From positions 372,001 to 436,000 of the forward strand of contig NZ_CP070977.1 of assembly GCF_018417535.1 (NCBI RefSeq): DNA of 64,000 nt. Direction: 5' to 3'. Made by a program: the position numbers and the translations under genes. The notes beneath the pieces were generated by a model that did not search any database, was not told where the DNA came from, and saw only the letters and a list, made by a program, of their open reading frames with translations. Source of the stretch: Burkholderia pyrrocinia. GTDB taxonomy: Bacteria; Pseudomonadota; Gammaproteobacteria; Burkholderiales; Burkholderiaceae. Positions 26,333-34,937 of this stretch are shown piece after piece (position 1 is the stretch's first letter; the number at the start of each line of letters is the position of its first letter).

Positions 26333-26899
26333 TTACGCGGCCGGCTTGCTCGAACGACGTGCAGCAGCGGCGGTGGCAGCCTTCGTTGCGACGGCAGCAG
26401 CGGCGTTGAAGTTCGTTTCGGCGATCTCGACGGCTTGCTTCGCGGCCTTCTGAACCGTTTCGTACGTGGTGTTCGCAGCGTTCAGTGCCGACTTCAGCGC
26501 GGCGACAGCCGTTTCCGAACCGGCCGGGGCGTTCTTCGCGACGTTGTCGACGAGTGCCTGGACCTTCTTGTTCTGCTCTTCGAATTGCGCTTCAGCAACC
26601 TTCGCGAACTCGGCTTGCGTCGACGATGCGATTTCGTACAGGTGACGGCCGTACGACAGCACCTTTTCCGCGACCGGCTGCGACAGGCTTGCCTGCAGGG
26701 CGATCAGTTCCTGAGCGTCCTTCACCGACAGCAGGCGCTGTGCGTTTTCCTGGCCTTCGGCCAGCGTCGACTTCACGACCTGCAGGTTCAGTTCGATCAG
26801 CTTTTCGACGCCTTCGAACGCCTTGGTCGTCAGACCGAACAGGCTTTCGAGGTTGGCTTTCTGTGCAGCGGCGATTTGCTCGGGGGTCAGCAAGGACAT
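26333..26899 (-). CDS. phaP: Phasin (polyhydroxyalkanoate granule-associated protein)
   Basis: A 188-residue, helix-rich phasin of the Burkholderia/Ralstonia PhaP family. It starts [16 protein letters not shown], has the characteristic [13 protein letters not shown] segment (about 28-40), long amphipathic helices without cysteine or membrane segments, and ends in an Ala/Lys/Arg-rich tail ([11 protein letters not shown]). Phasins coat polyhydroxybutyrate granules in the cytosol and control granule size. It is monocistronic with its own strong promoter flanked by two related palindromes and its own terminator. AGGAGC precedes the start. Confidence 0.95.
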   Translation of the reverse strand: MSLLTPEQIAAAQKANLESLFGLTTKAFEGVEKLIELNLQVVKSTLAEGQENAQRLLSVKDAQELIALQASLSQPVAEKVLSYGRHLYEIASSTQAEFAKVAEAQFEEQNKKVQALVDNVAKNAPAGSETAVAALKSALNAANTTYETVQKAAKQAVEIAETNFNAAAAVATKAATAAAARRSSKPAA

Positions 26900-26975
26900 G
26901 TCAAGCTCCTGAAAAGCGATCGCGTCGATCGCAGGGTAAAGGGCACTACGCTGGGGAATCTCGGATGCGCGTGCT

Positions 26976-27049
26976 TTGTGCAACGCAGCAATGAAGCCTA
27001 TTTTAGGGCAGAGAACACGGATGTCAAGTATTTTTTGTGCGTTGCACAA
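26976..27049 (-). promoter_or_regulatory. phaP promoter flanked by two related palindromes
   Basis: On the minus strand TTGACA (27027-27022), 16-base spacer and TAAAAT (27005-27000) make a near-consensus sigma-70 promoter. A perfect dyad TTGTGC-N3-GCACAA at 27035-27049 lies just upstream of the -35. A second imperfect copy, TTGTGC-N3-GCAGCA (26976-26990), lies about ten bases past the -10, at the expected transcript start. The arrangement suits a repressor binding both flanks. PhaR, the known repressor of phasin genes, recognises TGCA-rich sites and is the obvious candidate; this is inference. Confidence 0.75.
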
Positions 27050-27552
27050 TCGCGACAAATTATCGATAAAACAATGAGTTATCGTGACCGTTCGGAATCG
27101 GTTTCACGCGCGATCCCAGATGGTGCGCACGGCAGTGGGGCATACGCCGTGCATCGTGATCACGCACAGGTAAACCTGACAGGCCCATGGAACGTTATCC
27201 TTCTGTTCCTGTCGAAAACGCGCCGTTTTGATGCGCGTGCCGTGGCGACGTGCCGCTGCTACGGTCGAGACCGGCGCCCCTGGCACGCCGAGCGTCGGAT
27301 ACGTAGTTTCCCCGCTTTAAAATGCCCCGAAAGTGACGTTATCTCAATTAACCGTGTGGTAATCGGGAGACGGGTGCTGTCGGGCAGTGCTTCCCATGGT
27401 TTTTTTCGATGGGGGCGGGAGGGTCGATTGGTCTGAGGTTGGCCGACCCTTACATTCCGGTTTAACGACGATCGGTAAGTGCCTAATATTGCTCTTTTTT
27501 TCAGCTTTAACTACACTTGCGGAAACCTCCCGCCCGCTTTGTCCAGACCCCA
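27050..27552. other. 503-base gap between phaP promoter and the endopeptidase gene
   Basis: No protein-coding frame with family features, RNA gene or strong hairpin is visible. The region is less GC-rich than its neighbours, with T-rich patches (27400-27410, 27490-27505). It must contain the endopeptidase promoter and leader, but I could not pick a convincing -35/-10 pair. Confidence 0.4.
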
Positions 27553-28719
27553 ATGAAAGCCGAATCGTTTTCACCGCGCAGATTGTTGCAGAGCATGACG
27601 CTCGGCGCCGCTGTGTCGGTCGCCGTCGCCTTGCTGGCGACCGCCGCGTCCGTCGCGCCCGCTGACGCCTTTGCCGCCACTGCGAAGACTCAACAAGCCG
27701 CCAAGAAAAAGGCCGCCGCTCCTGCTTCGTCCGCGAAGAAGAAGTCGGTCAAGGCAGCATCCAGCCAATCCGCCAAGGTCGCCGCGGCCGATGCGCCGCG
27801 CGCGAAAGCGTCGCGCAAGCGCGTGACGCTCGCGGCGGGCGTGCACGGCGGCCACCGCGGCGCGGTGCGCCAGGTCGCGTTCCAGCCGCGCCGGCCGACG
27901 GTCGGCCAGGCGTTCGGCCTGCACGACACGCCGGACGCGCTCGCGCTGCGTTCGAGCGTCGCGTACGTCGTCGACCAGAATTCCGGCGAGCCGCTGTTCG
28001 ACAAGAATTCGCACGCCGTCGTACCGATCGCGTCGATCTCGAAGCTGATGACGGCAATGGTCGTGCTCGATTCGAAGACGCCGATGACCGACCAGATCGA
28101 AGTCACCGACGAAGACCGCGACTACGAGAAGGGCACGGGCTCGCGTCTGTCGGTGGGCTCGGTGCTGTCGCGCGAGGACATGCTGCATATCGCGCTGATG
28201 GCGTCGGAAAACCGCGCGGCCGCCGCGCTGTCGCGTTACTACCCGGGTGGCCGTCCGGCGTTCATCGCCGCGATGAACGCGAAGGCGAAGTCGCTCGGCA
28301 TGGCCGATACTCACTTCGAGAATTCGACGGGCCTGTCGAGCTCGAACGTGTCGAGCGCGCGCGATCTGGTGAAGATGGTCAATGCGGCGTACCAATACCC
28401 GACGATCCGCCAGTTCTCGACCGATCGCAGCTACGAGGTGTACACGGGCAAGCGCAATCTCGCCTACAACAGCACGAACGCGCTGATCCGCGGCAACGGC
28501 TCGTGGGACATCGGCCTGCAGAAGACGGGCTTCATCAACGAAGCGGGCGAGTGCCTCGTGATGCAGGCAACGATCCACGGCCGGCCGATGGTGATGGTGC
28601 TGCTCGATTCGTTCGGCAAGTATTCGCGCTTCGCCGACGCGGCACGCCTGCGCAACTGGCTCGATGCCGGCGGCGGCGAGCGCCTGACGGCGGCCAACAC
28701 GCCGAACGGCGGCACCTGA
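27553..28719 (+). CDS. pbpG: D-alanyl-D-alanine endopeptidase (penicillin-binding protein 7/8 type)
   Basis: A 388-residue S11-family protein. A signal peptide (about 1-42) is followed by a Lys/Ala/Ser-rich segment (about 44-85) that is low in complexity and basic. The three penicillin-binding motifs are present: SISK with Ser161 nucleophile, SEN at about 219-221, and KTG at about 324-326. It would cut D-Ala-mDAP crosslinks in the periplasm; E. coli PbpG is shorter because it lacks the basic N-terminal segment. Start MKAESFSPRR places the signal peptide correctly. Monocistronic, ending at a bidirectional terminator. Confidence 0.88.
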   Translation: MKAESFSPRRLLQSMTLGAAVSVAVALLATAASVAPADAFAATAKTQQAAKKKAAAPASSAKKKSVKAASSQSAKVAAADAPRAKASRKRVTLAAGVHGGHRGAVRQVAFQPRRPTVGQAFGLHDTPDALALRSSVAYVVDQNSGEPLFDKNSHAVVPIASISKLMTAMVVLDSKTPMTDQIEVTDEDRDYEKGTGSRLSVGSVLSREDMLHIALMASENRAAAALSRYYPGGRPAFIAAMNAKAKSLGMADTHFENSTGLSSSNVSSARDLVKMVNAAYQYPTIRQFSTDRSYEVYTGKRNLAYNSTNALIRGNGSWDIGLQKTGFINEAGECLVMQATIHGRPMVMVLLDSFGKYSRFADAARLRNWLDAGGGERLTAANTPNGGT

Positions 28720-28760
28720 GCGCGCCTGCGGCGGTCGCCGTCGCGCCGATTGGCTGCAAG

Positions 28761-28790
28761 AAAAAAGCCCCGCAATCGCGGGGCTTTTTC
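28761..28790. terminator. Bidirectional terminator between pbpG and the IclR gene
   Basis: AAAAAGCCCCGC pairs with GCGGGGCTTTTT around AATC (28762-28789). The A-run and T-run on the two sides allow it to work in both directions for the convergent genes. Confidence 0.93.
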
Positions 28791-28821
28791 GTTCCGGGGA
28801 ACCGGGGCCGGTGAAGGCGGC

Positions 28822-29631
28822 TTACGCCTGCCGCTGCAGCCCGTCCGCATCTTTCGCGGGCGCCGGCCGGTAGCCGAGCGATTCCGAGATGGTGAGGGCC
28901 GTACGGCTCAACTGGCCGAGCCACGCATCCTGCAGGCGATCGGCCGGTGCCGACAGCGACAGGCCCGCGACGAGCTTGCCCGAATCGTCGTAGATGCCGG
29001 CCGCGATGCAGCGCACGCCGAGTTCCAGCTCCTCGTTGTCGCGTGCGCACGATTGCTGGCGGACGATCGTCAGCTCGCGCTCGAGCTTCGCGATGTCGGT
29101 GATGCTGTTCTGCGTATGGCCGGACAGCCCCGTGCGCGTCGCATAGGCGCGCACGCGCGACGTTTCGTCGGCCGCGAGGAACAGCTTGCCGACCGACGTG
29201 AGGTGCAGCGGCGCGCGGCCGCCGATCGCACGGACGACCTGCATCCCGGAACGCTCCGAATACGCGCGCTCGATATAGACGATCTCGTCGCCCTGGCGCA
29301 CCGACAGGTTCACGGTCTGCCCGGTGAGGCGGTGCAGCTCGCGCATCGGCATCAGCGCCGCGTCGCGTACCGACAGGCGTGCCTTCACGAGGTTGCCGAG
29401 CTCGAGCAGCCGCATGCCGAGGCGGTACGTGCCGGGATCGGAGCGGTCGACGAGACGGCAGGTCACCATGTCGTTGAGGATGCGGTGCGCGGTCGACGGA
29501 TGCAGCTCCGTCCGCTGCGCAAGTTCCTTCAGGCTGACGGGGTCACTGTGCGCGGCGAGCGCGTCCAGCAACCGCATCATGCGTTCGATCACCTGGATCG
29601 ACGTTTTTGAATCCGGGGTGGATTGGCTCAT
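28822..29631 (-). CDS. IclR-family transcriptional regulator
   Basis: A 269-residue regulator. The winged helix-turn-helix is at about 10-70 (LKELAQRTELHPSTAHRIL is the recognition region), followed by the IclR effector-binding domain (about 85-255) with the SVGKLFLA motif. It is divergent from lutA-lutB with 183 bases between starts, the usual arrangement for a local regulator; the effector might be lactate or a related acid, but that is inference. A perfect 12-base palindrome lies 18 bases before its start, and minus-strand TACAAT (29680-29675) is a possible -10. Confidence 0.9.
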   Translation of the reverse strand: MSQSTPDSKTSIQVIERMMRLLDALAAHSDPVSLKELAQRTELHPSTAHRILNDMVTCRLVDRSDPGTYRLGMRLLELGNLVKARLSVRDAALMPMRELHRLTGQTVNLSVRQGDEIVYIERAYSERSGMQVVRAIGGRAPLHLTSVGKLFLAADETSRVRAYATRTGLSGHTQNSITDIAKLERELTIVRQQSCARDNEELELGVRCIAAGIYDDSGKLVAGLSLSAPADRLQDAWLGQLSRTALTISESLGYRPAPAKDADGLQRQA

Positions 29632-29648
29632 GTCGGGGGAGAAATCGG

Positions 29649-29660
29649 TTGACGCGTCAA
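29649..29660. promoter_or_regulatory. Candidate operator palindrome in the IclR-lutA gap
   Basis: TTGACGCGTCAA is a perfect 12-base palindrome between the IclR start and its candidate -10 box, a position suited to autoregulation. A looser TTGG-N9-CCAA dyad (29759-29775) overlaps the lutA promoter on the other side of the gap. Confidence 0.45.
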
Positions 29661-29758
29661 GCGAGGTTGCAACGATTGTATCTCGTATCGTGAAAAAAGC
29701 GAACGCCGTTCGAGGAAGTCCTCGTTTCGCGCAGCGTGGGCTTGCGCGTGAGCCGGCG

Positions 29759-29787
29759 TTGGTCTTGCTGGCCAAACGGCGGATAAT
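29759..29787 (+). promoter_or_regulatory. Candidate lutA promoter
   Basis: TTGGTC (29759-29764), a 17-base spacer and GATAAT (29782-29787) lie 28 bases before lutA. AAGGAG (29804-29809) is the ribosome binding site. A TTGG...CCAA dyad covers the -35 and spacer. Confidence 0.55.
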
Positions 29788-29814
29788 GAGAGCCGTTTTC
29801 TCGAAGGAGCACGT

Positions 29815-30537
29815 ATGCGAGTCGGTTTGTTCGTGACCTGCCTGGTCGATCTGATGCGCCCCGAAATCGGTTTCTCGGCGCTCAAGCTGATTCGCGACGC
29901 CGGCTACGAGGTGATCGTGCCGCCCGCGCAAACCTGCTGCGGCCAGCCGGCCTACAACTCGGGCGATCGCGCGCTCGCGCGCGATCTCGCGGAGAAGACG
30001 CTGCGCGAGTTCGAGCAGTTCGATTACGTCGTCGCGCCGTCGGGTTCGTGCGGCGGGATGATCCGCACGCACTACGGCGACCTGTTCCGCGACGACCCCG
30101 AACTGATGGGGCGCTACGCGCGGTTCCAGCAGAAAGTCTACGAACTGACCGATTTCCTCGCGAACGTCGCCAAGGTGTCGCTCGAGCCGGGCGAGTTCGC
30201 CGGGCCCGTCACCTATCACGACTCGTGCTCGGGCCTGCGCGAACTCGGCGTGAAGGCGCAGCCGCGCGCGCTGCTCGCGCAGCGCGGCATCGCGGTCACC
30301 GAGATGAAGGACTGCGAGCACTGCTGCGGCTTCGGCGGCACGTTCGCGGTCAAGTACGGCGACATTTCGGCGGCCATCGCGGACGAGAAATGCGCGAACG
30401 TGCGCGCATCGGGCGCGGGCGCCGTCGTGCTCGGCGATCTCGGCTGCATGCTGAACATCGAAGGGCGGTTGCGCCGCACCGGCGACCGCGACACGCGCGT
30501 GCTGCACGTCGCGCAGGTGCTGGCGGGCGACGTCTGA
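29815..30537 (+). CDS. lutA: Lactate utilization protein A-like iron-sulfur protein (LutA/YkgE)
   Basis: A 240-residue protein with two CCG domains: QTCCGQP (about 38-44) with SGSCGG (about 77-82), and HDSCSG (about 139) with CEHCCGFGG (about 165-173). These cysteine-rich repeats bind iron-sulfur clusters in heterodisulfide-reductase and glycolate-oxidase subunits. LutA acts with LutB and LutC in oxidation of L-lactate to pyruvate. The start has a good AAGGAG. It is followed after 35 bases by lutB. It could instead serve another 2-hydroxyacid. Confidence 0.88.
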   Translation: MRVGLFVTCLVDLMRPEIGFSALKLIRDAGYEVIVPPAQTCCGQPAYNSGDRALARDLAEKTLREFEQFDYVVAPSGSCGGMIRTHYGDLFRDDPELMGRYARFQQKVYELTDFLANVAKVSLEPGEFAGPVTYHDSCSGLRELGVKAQPRALLAQRGIAVTEMKDCEHCCGFGGTFAVKYGDISAAIADEKCANVRASGAGAVVLGDLGCMLNIEGRLRRTGDRDTRVLHVAQVLAGDV

Positions 30538-30572
30538 CGCCCGTTTCCGCTCACTTTTCCCCCGATACCGCG

Positions 30573-31985
30573 ATGCAAGTCCAATCGATGCATTTCAAGG
30601 CGCGCGCCGGCCAGAAGCTGGCCGACCAGCGCCTGCAGCAGAACCTGAAGAAGCTGTCGACGAAGTTCGTGTCCGCGCGCGCCGACGCGATGACCGCGAT
30701 CGACTTCCAGGCCACGCGCGCCGCGCTCAAGGCGCGCCGCAACCGCGCGCTGGAGAACCTCGACGTGTGGCTCGAGGCGTTCGAGCGCGAGGCGACGCGA
30801 CGCGGCACGACGGTGCTGTTCGCCGAAACGACCGCGGATGCCGCGCGGCTCGTGGCCGACATCGCGCGCCGGCACGACGTGAAGAAGGTGATCAAGACCA
30901 AGTCGATGGTGTCCGAGGAAATGAGCCTGAACGCGGTGCTCGCGGAGATGGGCGTGCAGTCGATCGAAACGGATCTCGGCGAATACATCCTGCAGATCAA
31001 CGACAACGAGCCGCCGAGCCACATCATTGCGCCCGTCGTGCACAAGGACAAGGACGAGATTGCCGACCTGTTCGCGCGCACGCACCACCGCGAGCGGCTC
31101 ACCGAGATTCCGGACATGACGCGCGAGGCGCGCGAGGTGCTGCGCCCGCATTTCATGTCGGCCGACATGGGCGTGACGGGCGGCAACTTCGTGATCGCCG
31201 AGACGGGTTCGGTCGCGATCGTGACGAACGAAGGGAACGAGGGGATGTGCACGGTGATGCCGCGCGTGCATGTCGCGGTGACGGGCATCGAGAAGGTGCT
31301 GCCGACACTCGAGGATCTGGCGACCGCGATGCGCCTGTTGCCGCGCTCGGCGACGGGGCAGAAGACGTCGAACTATTTCTCGCTGCTGACCGGGCCGCGC
31401 GGGCCGGGCGACGAGGACGGCCCCGAACACAACTACGTGGTACTCGTCGACGGCGGCCGCACGGGCCTGATCGGCGGCGCGTTCCAGGAGATGCTGCGCT
31501 GCATCCGCTGCGGCGCGTGCATGAACCACTGCCCGGTTTACCAGAAGGTCGGCGGCCACGCGTACGGCTGGGTCTACCCGGGGCCGATGGGGTCGGTGCT
31601 GACGCCGAGCTACGTCGGGCTCGAGCGCACGCTCGACTTGCCGCAGGCCGCGACGCTGTGCGGCGAATGCGACAGCGTGTGCCCGGTCGGGATTCCGTTG
31701 TCGCACCTGTTGCGCACGCTGCGCGAGAAGCAGGTCGAGCGGCACCTGCGGCCGTGGCGCGAGCGGGCAGCGCTTGCCGCGTGGGGCTTCGTCGCGCGGC
31801 GGCCGATGCTGTACGCGCTGACGACCAAGCTCGCGGTGCGTGTCCTCGAGCGGCTGGGCGGCAACGGCGGCACGCTGCGGCGCCTGCCGATGATGGGCGG
31901 CTGGATGGACACGCGCGACATGCCGACGCCGACCGGGCGCACGTTCCGTGAACTGTACGCGGCCTCGCAAAGCCACCTCGGCTGA
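30573..31985 (+). CDS. lutB: Lactate utilization protein B-like iron-sulfur protein (LutB/YkgF)
   Basis: A 470-residue protein. The LUD domain spans about 60-300 (GVTGGNFVIAETGSVAIVTNEGN at its core, seen around 31170-31235). Two 4Fe-4S motifs follow: CIRCGACMNHCP (about 310-321) and CGECDSVCPVG (about 364-374). Downstream LutC, normally the third gene of the set, is absent: the next gene is a small membrane or exported protein. The partner may be elsewhere. An in-frame ATG 15 bases downstream could also start the protein. Together with lutA it would pass electrons from lactate to the respiratory chain. Confidence 0.9.
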   Translation: MQVQSMHFKARAGQKLADQRLQQNLKKLSTKFVSARADAMTAIDFQATRAALKARRNRALENLDVWLEAFEREATRRGTTVLFAETTADAARLVADIARRHDVKKVIKTKSMVSEEMSLNAVLAEMGVQSIETDLGEYILQINDNEPPSHIIAPVVHKDKDEIADLFARTHHRERLTEIPDMTREAREVLRPHFMSADMGVTGGNFVIAETGSVAIVTNEGNEGMCTVMPRVHVAVTGIEKVLPTLEDLATAMRLLPRSATGQKTSNYFSLLTGPRGPGDEDGPEHNYVVLVDGGRTGLIGGAFQEMLRCIRCGACMNHCPVYQKVGGHAYGWVYPGPMGSVLTPSYVGLERTLDLPQAATLCGECDSVCPVGIPLSHLLRTLREKQVERHLRPWRERAALAAWGFVARRPMLYALTTKLAVRVLERLGGNGGTLRRLPMMGGWMDTRDMPTPTGRTFRELYAASQSHLG

Positions 31986-32114
31986 CGACTGTTCATCGGG
32001 CGGCAACAGTGCGTTCGCTATTTGCATATTTATCTCGATAGATGCGGTCTATAGAATCCTGTCTGTAGTCCCCGGAATTGGGTTTCGGGGAACGAGGTCA
32101 AGGAGGTCCGCATC

Positions 32115-32342
32115 ATGAGAAAGACAATATCGATGTACTGGCCGCTGGCAATCGTCGTCCCGCTGGCTGCGGCTGCCTATCTGCATGCAATGGCCGATGC
32201 GCCGTCGCGCGGCCCGCTCGCGGTTCACCAGGCGTCTGCCGAGCTGGCGCGCGCGGTGTCGTTCGGGCTGGTCGGCGACGCGGCGAAGCCGCTGCCGGCG
32301 GCATCCGGCGACGTCGTGCTCGCTGCGCCGAAGGCGCTGTAA
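32115..32342 (+). CDS. Small hypothetical membrane-anchored or exported protein
   Basis: A 75-residue protein with a near-perfect Shine-Dalgarno (AAGGAGGT, 32100-32107) eight bases before the start. Residues about 5-27 form a hydrophobic segment after a basic start (MRKTISMYWPLAIVVPLAAA), which could be a signal peptide or anchor. The rest is Ala-rich with no motif I recognise. It lies 129 bases after lutB. A CCCCG...CGGGG stem (about 32074-32094) precedes it. The strong ribosome site and biased codons support a real gene; its function is unknown. Confidence 0.65.
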   Translation: MRKTISMYWPLAIVVPLAAAAYLHAMADAPSRGPLAVHQASAELARAVSFGLVGDAAKPLPAASGDVVLAAPKAL

Positions 32343-32443
32343 TGCACGGCGCCGTCGTTTTGCGCGGCGGCGCGATTTCGGGCGCCTTTGTATAATGGCG
32401 CGTTCTTCTCCGACGCGGTTCGCCGCGGCTTTCCGATAGTGCG

Positions 32444-32926
32444 ATGACCCGCGTTGCGATCTGTTTCGTCTGTCTCGGCAACATCTGCCGTTCGCCCACC
32501 GCGGAAGGCGTGATGCGTCATCAGGTCGACGCTGCCGCGCTGGCGGACCGGATCGCGATCGATTCGGCCGGCACCGGCGACTGGCACGTGGGCGAGCCGC
32601 CCGATACGCGTGCGCAGGCTGCCGCGCGCGGCCGCGGCTACGATCTGTCGGCGCTGCGCGCGCGGCAGGTGAGTGCAGCGGACTTCGAGCGTTTCGACCT
32701 GCTGCTGGCGATGGACGAAGCGAATCTCGCGGAACTGCATCGCCGCTGCCCGCCGCAGCATCGCGACAAGGTGCGCCTGCTGATGGAATTCGCGCCGGAC
32801 TCGGCCGAAACCGAAGTGGCCGATCCCTATTTCGGCGGTGCGCAGGGCTTCGAGCAGGTGCTCGATCAGGTCGAACGCGCGTGCGCGGGCCTGCTGGACG
32901 CGCTTCGGGCCCGCACGGAGCGCTGA
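32444..32926 (+). CDS. Low-molecular-weight protein-tyrosine phosphatase
   Basis: A 160-residue cytosolic phosphatase. The P-loop VCLGNICRSP (Cys10 nucleophile, Arg16) follows the CX5R rule and lies at the N-terminus as usual; the general acid Asp is in VADPYFGG (about 127). Family members dephosphorylate tyrosine kinases of exopolysaccharide export, or arsenate in related forms; nothing nearby points to a partner. TATAAT at 32391-32396 is a plausible -10. It lies 114 bases before iscR with no terminator between. Confidence 0.93.
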   Translation: MTRVAICFVCLGNICRSPTAEGVMRHQVDAAALADRIAIDSAGTGDWHVGEPPDTRAQAAARGRGYDLSALRARQVSAADFERFDLLLAMDEANLAELHRRCPPQHRDKVRLLMEFAPDSAETEVADPYFGGAQGFEQVLDQVERACAGLLDALRARTER

Positions 32927-32971
32927 TCGCGCGGTATTCAGCGATCTGCGAATACCCTATCAAAGGCATGG

Positions 32972-33023
32972 ATACTTGACTAAATTCGTCAAATATTTAT
33001 ACTTGACCAAAATCGTCAAGATT
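32972..33023 (+). promoter_or_regulatory. iscR promoter with two tandem IscR type-1-like sites
   Basis: Two 25-base boxes start ATACTTGAC and contain TCGTCAA: 32972-32996 and 32999-33023. Against the E. coli type-1 consensus (ATASYYGACTRWWWYAGTCRRSTAT) I count about 23 and 21 matches of 25. A strong promoter TTGACT (32976-32981), 16-base spacer, TATACT (32998-33003) is covered by both boxes, so [2Fe-2S]-IscR should repress its own operon. The isc start codon is at 33041. Confidence 0.88.
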
Positions 33024-33040
33024 GTAGTCCCCTAGACACC

Positions 33041-33580
33041 ATGAGACTCACCACCAAAGGCCGTTTCGCCGTCACGGCGATGATTGACTTGGCACTGCGC
33101 CAGGAGCAGGGCCCGGTGACGCTTGCAGGCATCAGCCAGCGCCAGCGGATTTCGCTCTCGTATCTCGAACAGCTGTTCGGCAAGCTGCGCAGGCATGAAA
33201 TCGTCGAATCCGTGCGCGGTCCGGGCGGCGGCTACAACCTCGCACGTCGCGCGCAGGACGTCACCGTTGCCGACATCATCATCGCGGTCGATGAACCGCT
33301 CGACGCCACGCAGTGCGGCGGCAAAGGCACGTGCGACGGCTCGAAGCAGCCCGACGGCCATTGCATGACGCACGAGCTGTGGTCGACCCTGAACCAGAAG
33401 ATGGTCGAATACCTCGATTCCGTGTCGCTGCAGGATCTCGTCGATCAGCAGCGCGCACGCGAGGGCGCACCCGCGGTGCTGCGCGACCGGCGCACGCCGG
33501 AGCCCGCCGCCGCACCGGCCGAGCCCGTGCGCACGATGCCGCTCGGCCCCAATTCGGTGTTCAACATCGCGAGTTCGTGA
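33041..33580 (+). CDS. iscR: Rrf2-family iron-sulfur cluster regulator IscR
   Basis: A 179-residue regulator beginning [19 protein letters not shown]. The winged helix covers residues about 1-70 ([17 protein letters not shown]), and the cluster ligands are three cysteines in [17 protein letters not shown] (about 92-108) with the nearby His. In its [2Fe-2S] form it represses the isc operon. The C-terminal tail (about 145-179) is Pro/Ala-rich and poorly conserved. First gene of a complete isc operon, 65 bases before iscS. Confidence 0.96.
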   Translation: MRLTTKGRFAVTAMIDLALRQEQGPVTLAGISQRQRISLSYLEQLFGKLRRHEIVESVRGPGGGYNLARRAQDVTVADIIIAVDEPLDATQCGGKGTCDGSKQPDGHCMTHELWSTLNQKMVEYLDSVSLQDLVDQQRAREGAPAVLRDRRTPEPAAAPAEPVRTMPLGPNSVFNIASS

Positions 33581-33645
33581 GCGCGAAGGCGCCCGCCATA
33601 CCCCATAACGCACATAGTCCCTGCACAGAATACCCGGAGCGACAG

Positions 33646-34869
33646 ATGACCCAAGAGACTCTCCACCTGCCCATCTATATGGATTACAGCGCGACGACGC
33701 CGGTCGACCCGCGCGTGGTCGACAAGATGGTGCCGTACCTGCGCGAGCAGTTCGGCAACCCGGCGTCGCGCAGCCACGCTTACGGCTGGGACGCTGAGCG
33801 TGCGGTCGAGGAGGCGCGCGAGCAGGTGGCCGCGCTCGTGAACGCGGATCCGCGCGAGATCATCTGGACGTCCGGCGCAACGGAATCGGACAACCTCGCG
33901 ATCAAGGGTGCCGCGAACTTCTACAAGGGCAAGGGCAAGCACATCATCACGGTGAAAACCGAGCACAAGGCCGTGCTCGATACGTGCCGCGAGCTCGAGC
34001 GCGACGGTTTCGAAGTTACCTACCTCGACGTGAAGGACGACGGCCTGATCGACCTCGACGTGTTCAAGGCCGCGCTGCGCCCCGACACGATCCTCGTGTC
34101 GGTGATGCACGTGAACAACGAGATCGGCGTGATCCAGGACATCGAGACGATCGGTGAGATCTGCCGCGAGAAGGGCATCATCTTCCACGTCGACGCCGCG
34201 CAATCGACCGGCAAGGTCAGGATCGATCTTGCGAAGCTGAAGGTCGACCTGATGTCGTTCTCGGCGCACAAGACCTACGGCCCGAAGGGCATCGGCGCGC
34301 TGTACGTGCGCCGCAAGCCGCGCGTGCGCATCGAGGCGCAGATGCACGGCGGCGGCCACGAGCGCGGGATGCGTTCGGGCACGCTGGCGACGCACCAGAT
34401 CGTCGGGATAGGCGAAGCGTTCCGCATCGCGCGCGAAGAAATGGCGACCGAGAACGAGCGCGTCCGCATGCTGCGCGACAAGCTGCTGCGCGGCCTGTCG
34501 CAGATCGAGGAAACGTACGTGAACGGCGACATGGAGCACCGTGTCCCGCACAACCTCAACATCAGTTTCAACTTCGTCGAAGGCGAGTCGCTGATCATGG
34601 CGATCAAGGACGTCGCGGTGTCGTCGGGCTCCGCTTGCACGTCGGCGTCGCTGGAGCCGTCGTACGTGCTGCGTGCGCTCGGCCGCAACGACGAGCTCGC
34701 ACACAGCTCGATCCGCTTCACGGTCGGCCGCTTCACGACGGAGCAGGAAGTCGACTTCGTGATCAATCTGCTGAACGGCAAGATCGCGAAGCTGCGCGAA
34801 CTGTCGCCGCTCTGGGAAATGCACCAGGAAGGCATCGATCTGTCGACGATCGAATGGGCCGCACACTGA
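33646..34869 (+). CDS. iscS: Cysteine desulfurase IscS
   Basis: A 407-residue PLP enzyme that takes sulfur from cysteine for clusters and thionucleosides. [13 protein letters not shown] opens the fold; the PLP lysine is K209 in [12 protein letters not shown]; the persulfide cysteine is C331 in [14 protein letters not shown] on the mobile loop. His of TEHKAVLD (about 107) stacks on PLP. The start was chosen at MTQETLHLP; the extended frame upstream belongs to shadow sequence of iscR. Length equals E. coli IscS (404). Confidence 0.97.
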   Translation: MTQETLHLPIYMDYSATTPVDPRVVDKMVPYLREQFGNPASRSHAYGWDAERAVEEAREQVAALVNADPREIIWTSGATESDNLAIKGAANFYKGKGKHIITVKTEHKAVLDTCRELERDGFEVTYLDVKDDGLIDLDVFKAALRPDTILVSVMHVNNEIGVIQDIETIGEICREKGIIFHVDAAQSTGKVRIDLAKLKVDLMSFSAHKTYGPKGIGALYVRRKPRVRIEAQMHGGGHERGMRSGTLATHQIVGIGEAFRIAREEMATENERVRMLRDKLLRGLSQIEETYVNGDMEHRVPHNLNISFNFVEGESLIMAIKDVAVSSGSACTSASLEPSYVLRALGRNDELAHSSIRFTVGRFTTEQEVDFVINLLNGKIAKLRELSPLWEMHQEGIDLSTIEWAAH

Positions 34870-34937
34870 ACACCGCATTGAATGCACCCGCGGGCGGATT
34901 GGCGCACGCAGACGTAACGAGTCAAGGAGTCTGAGTC

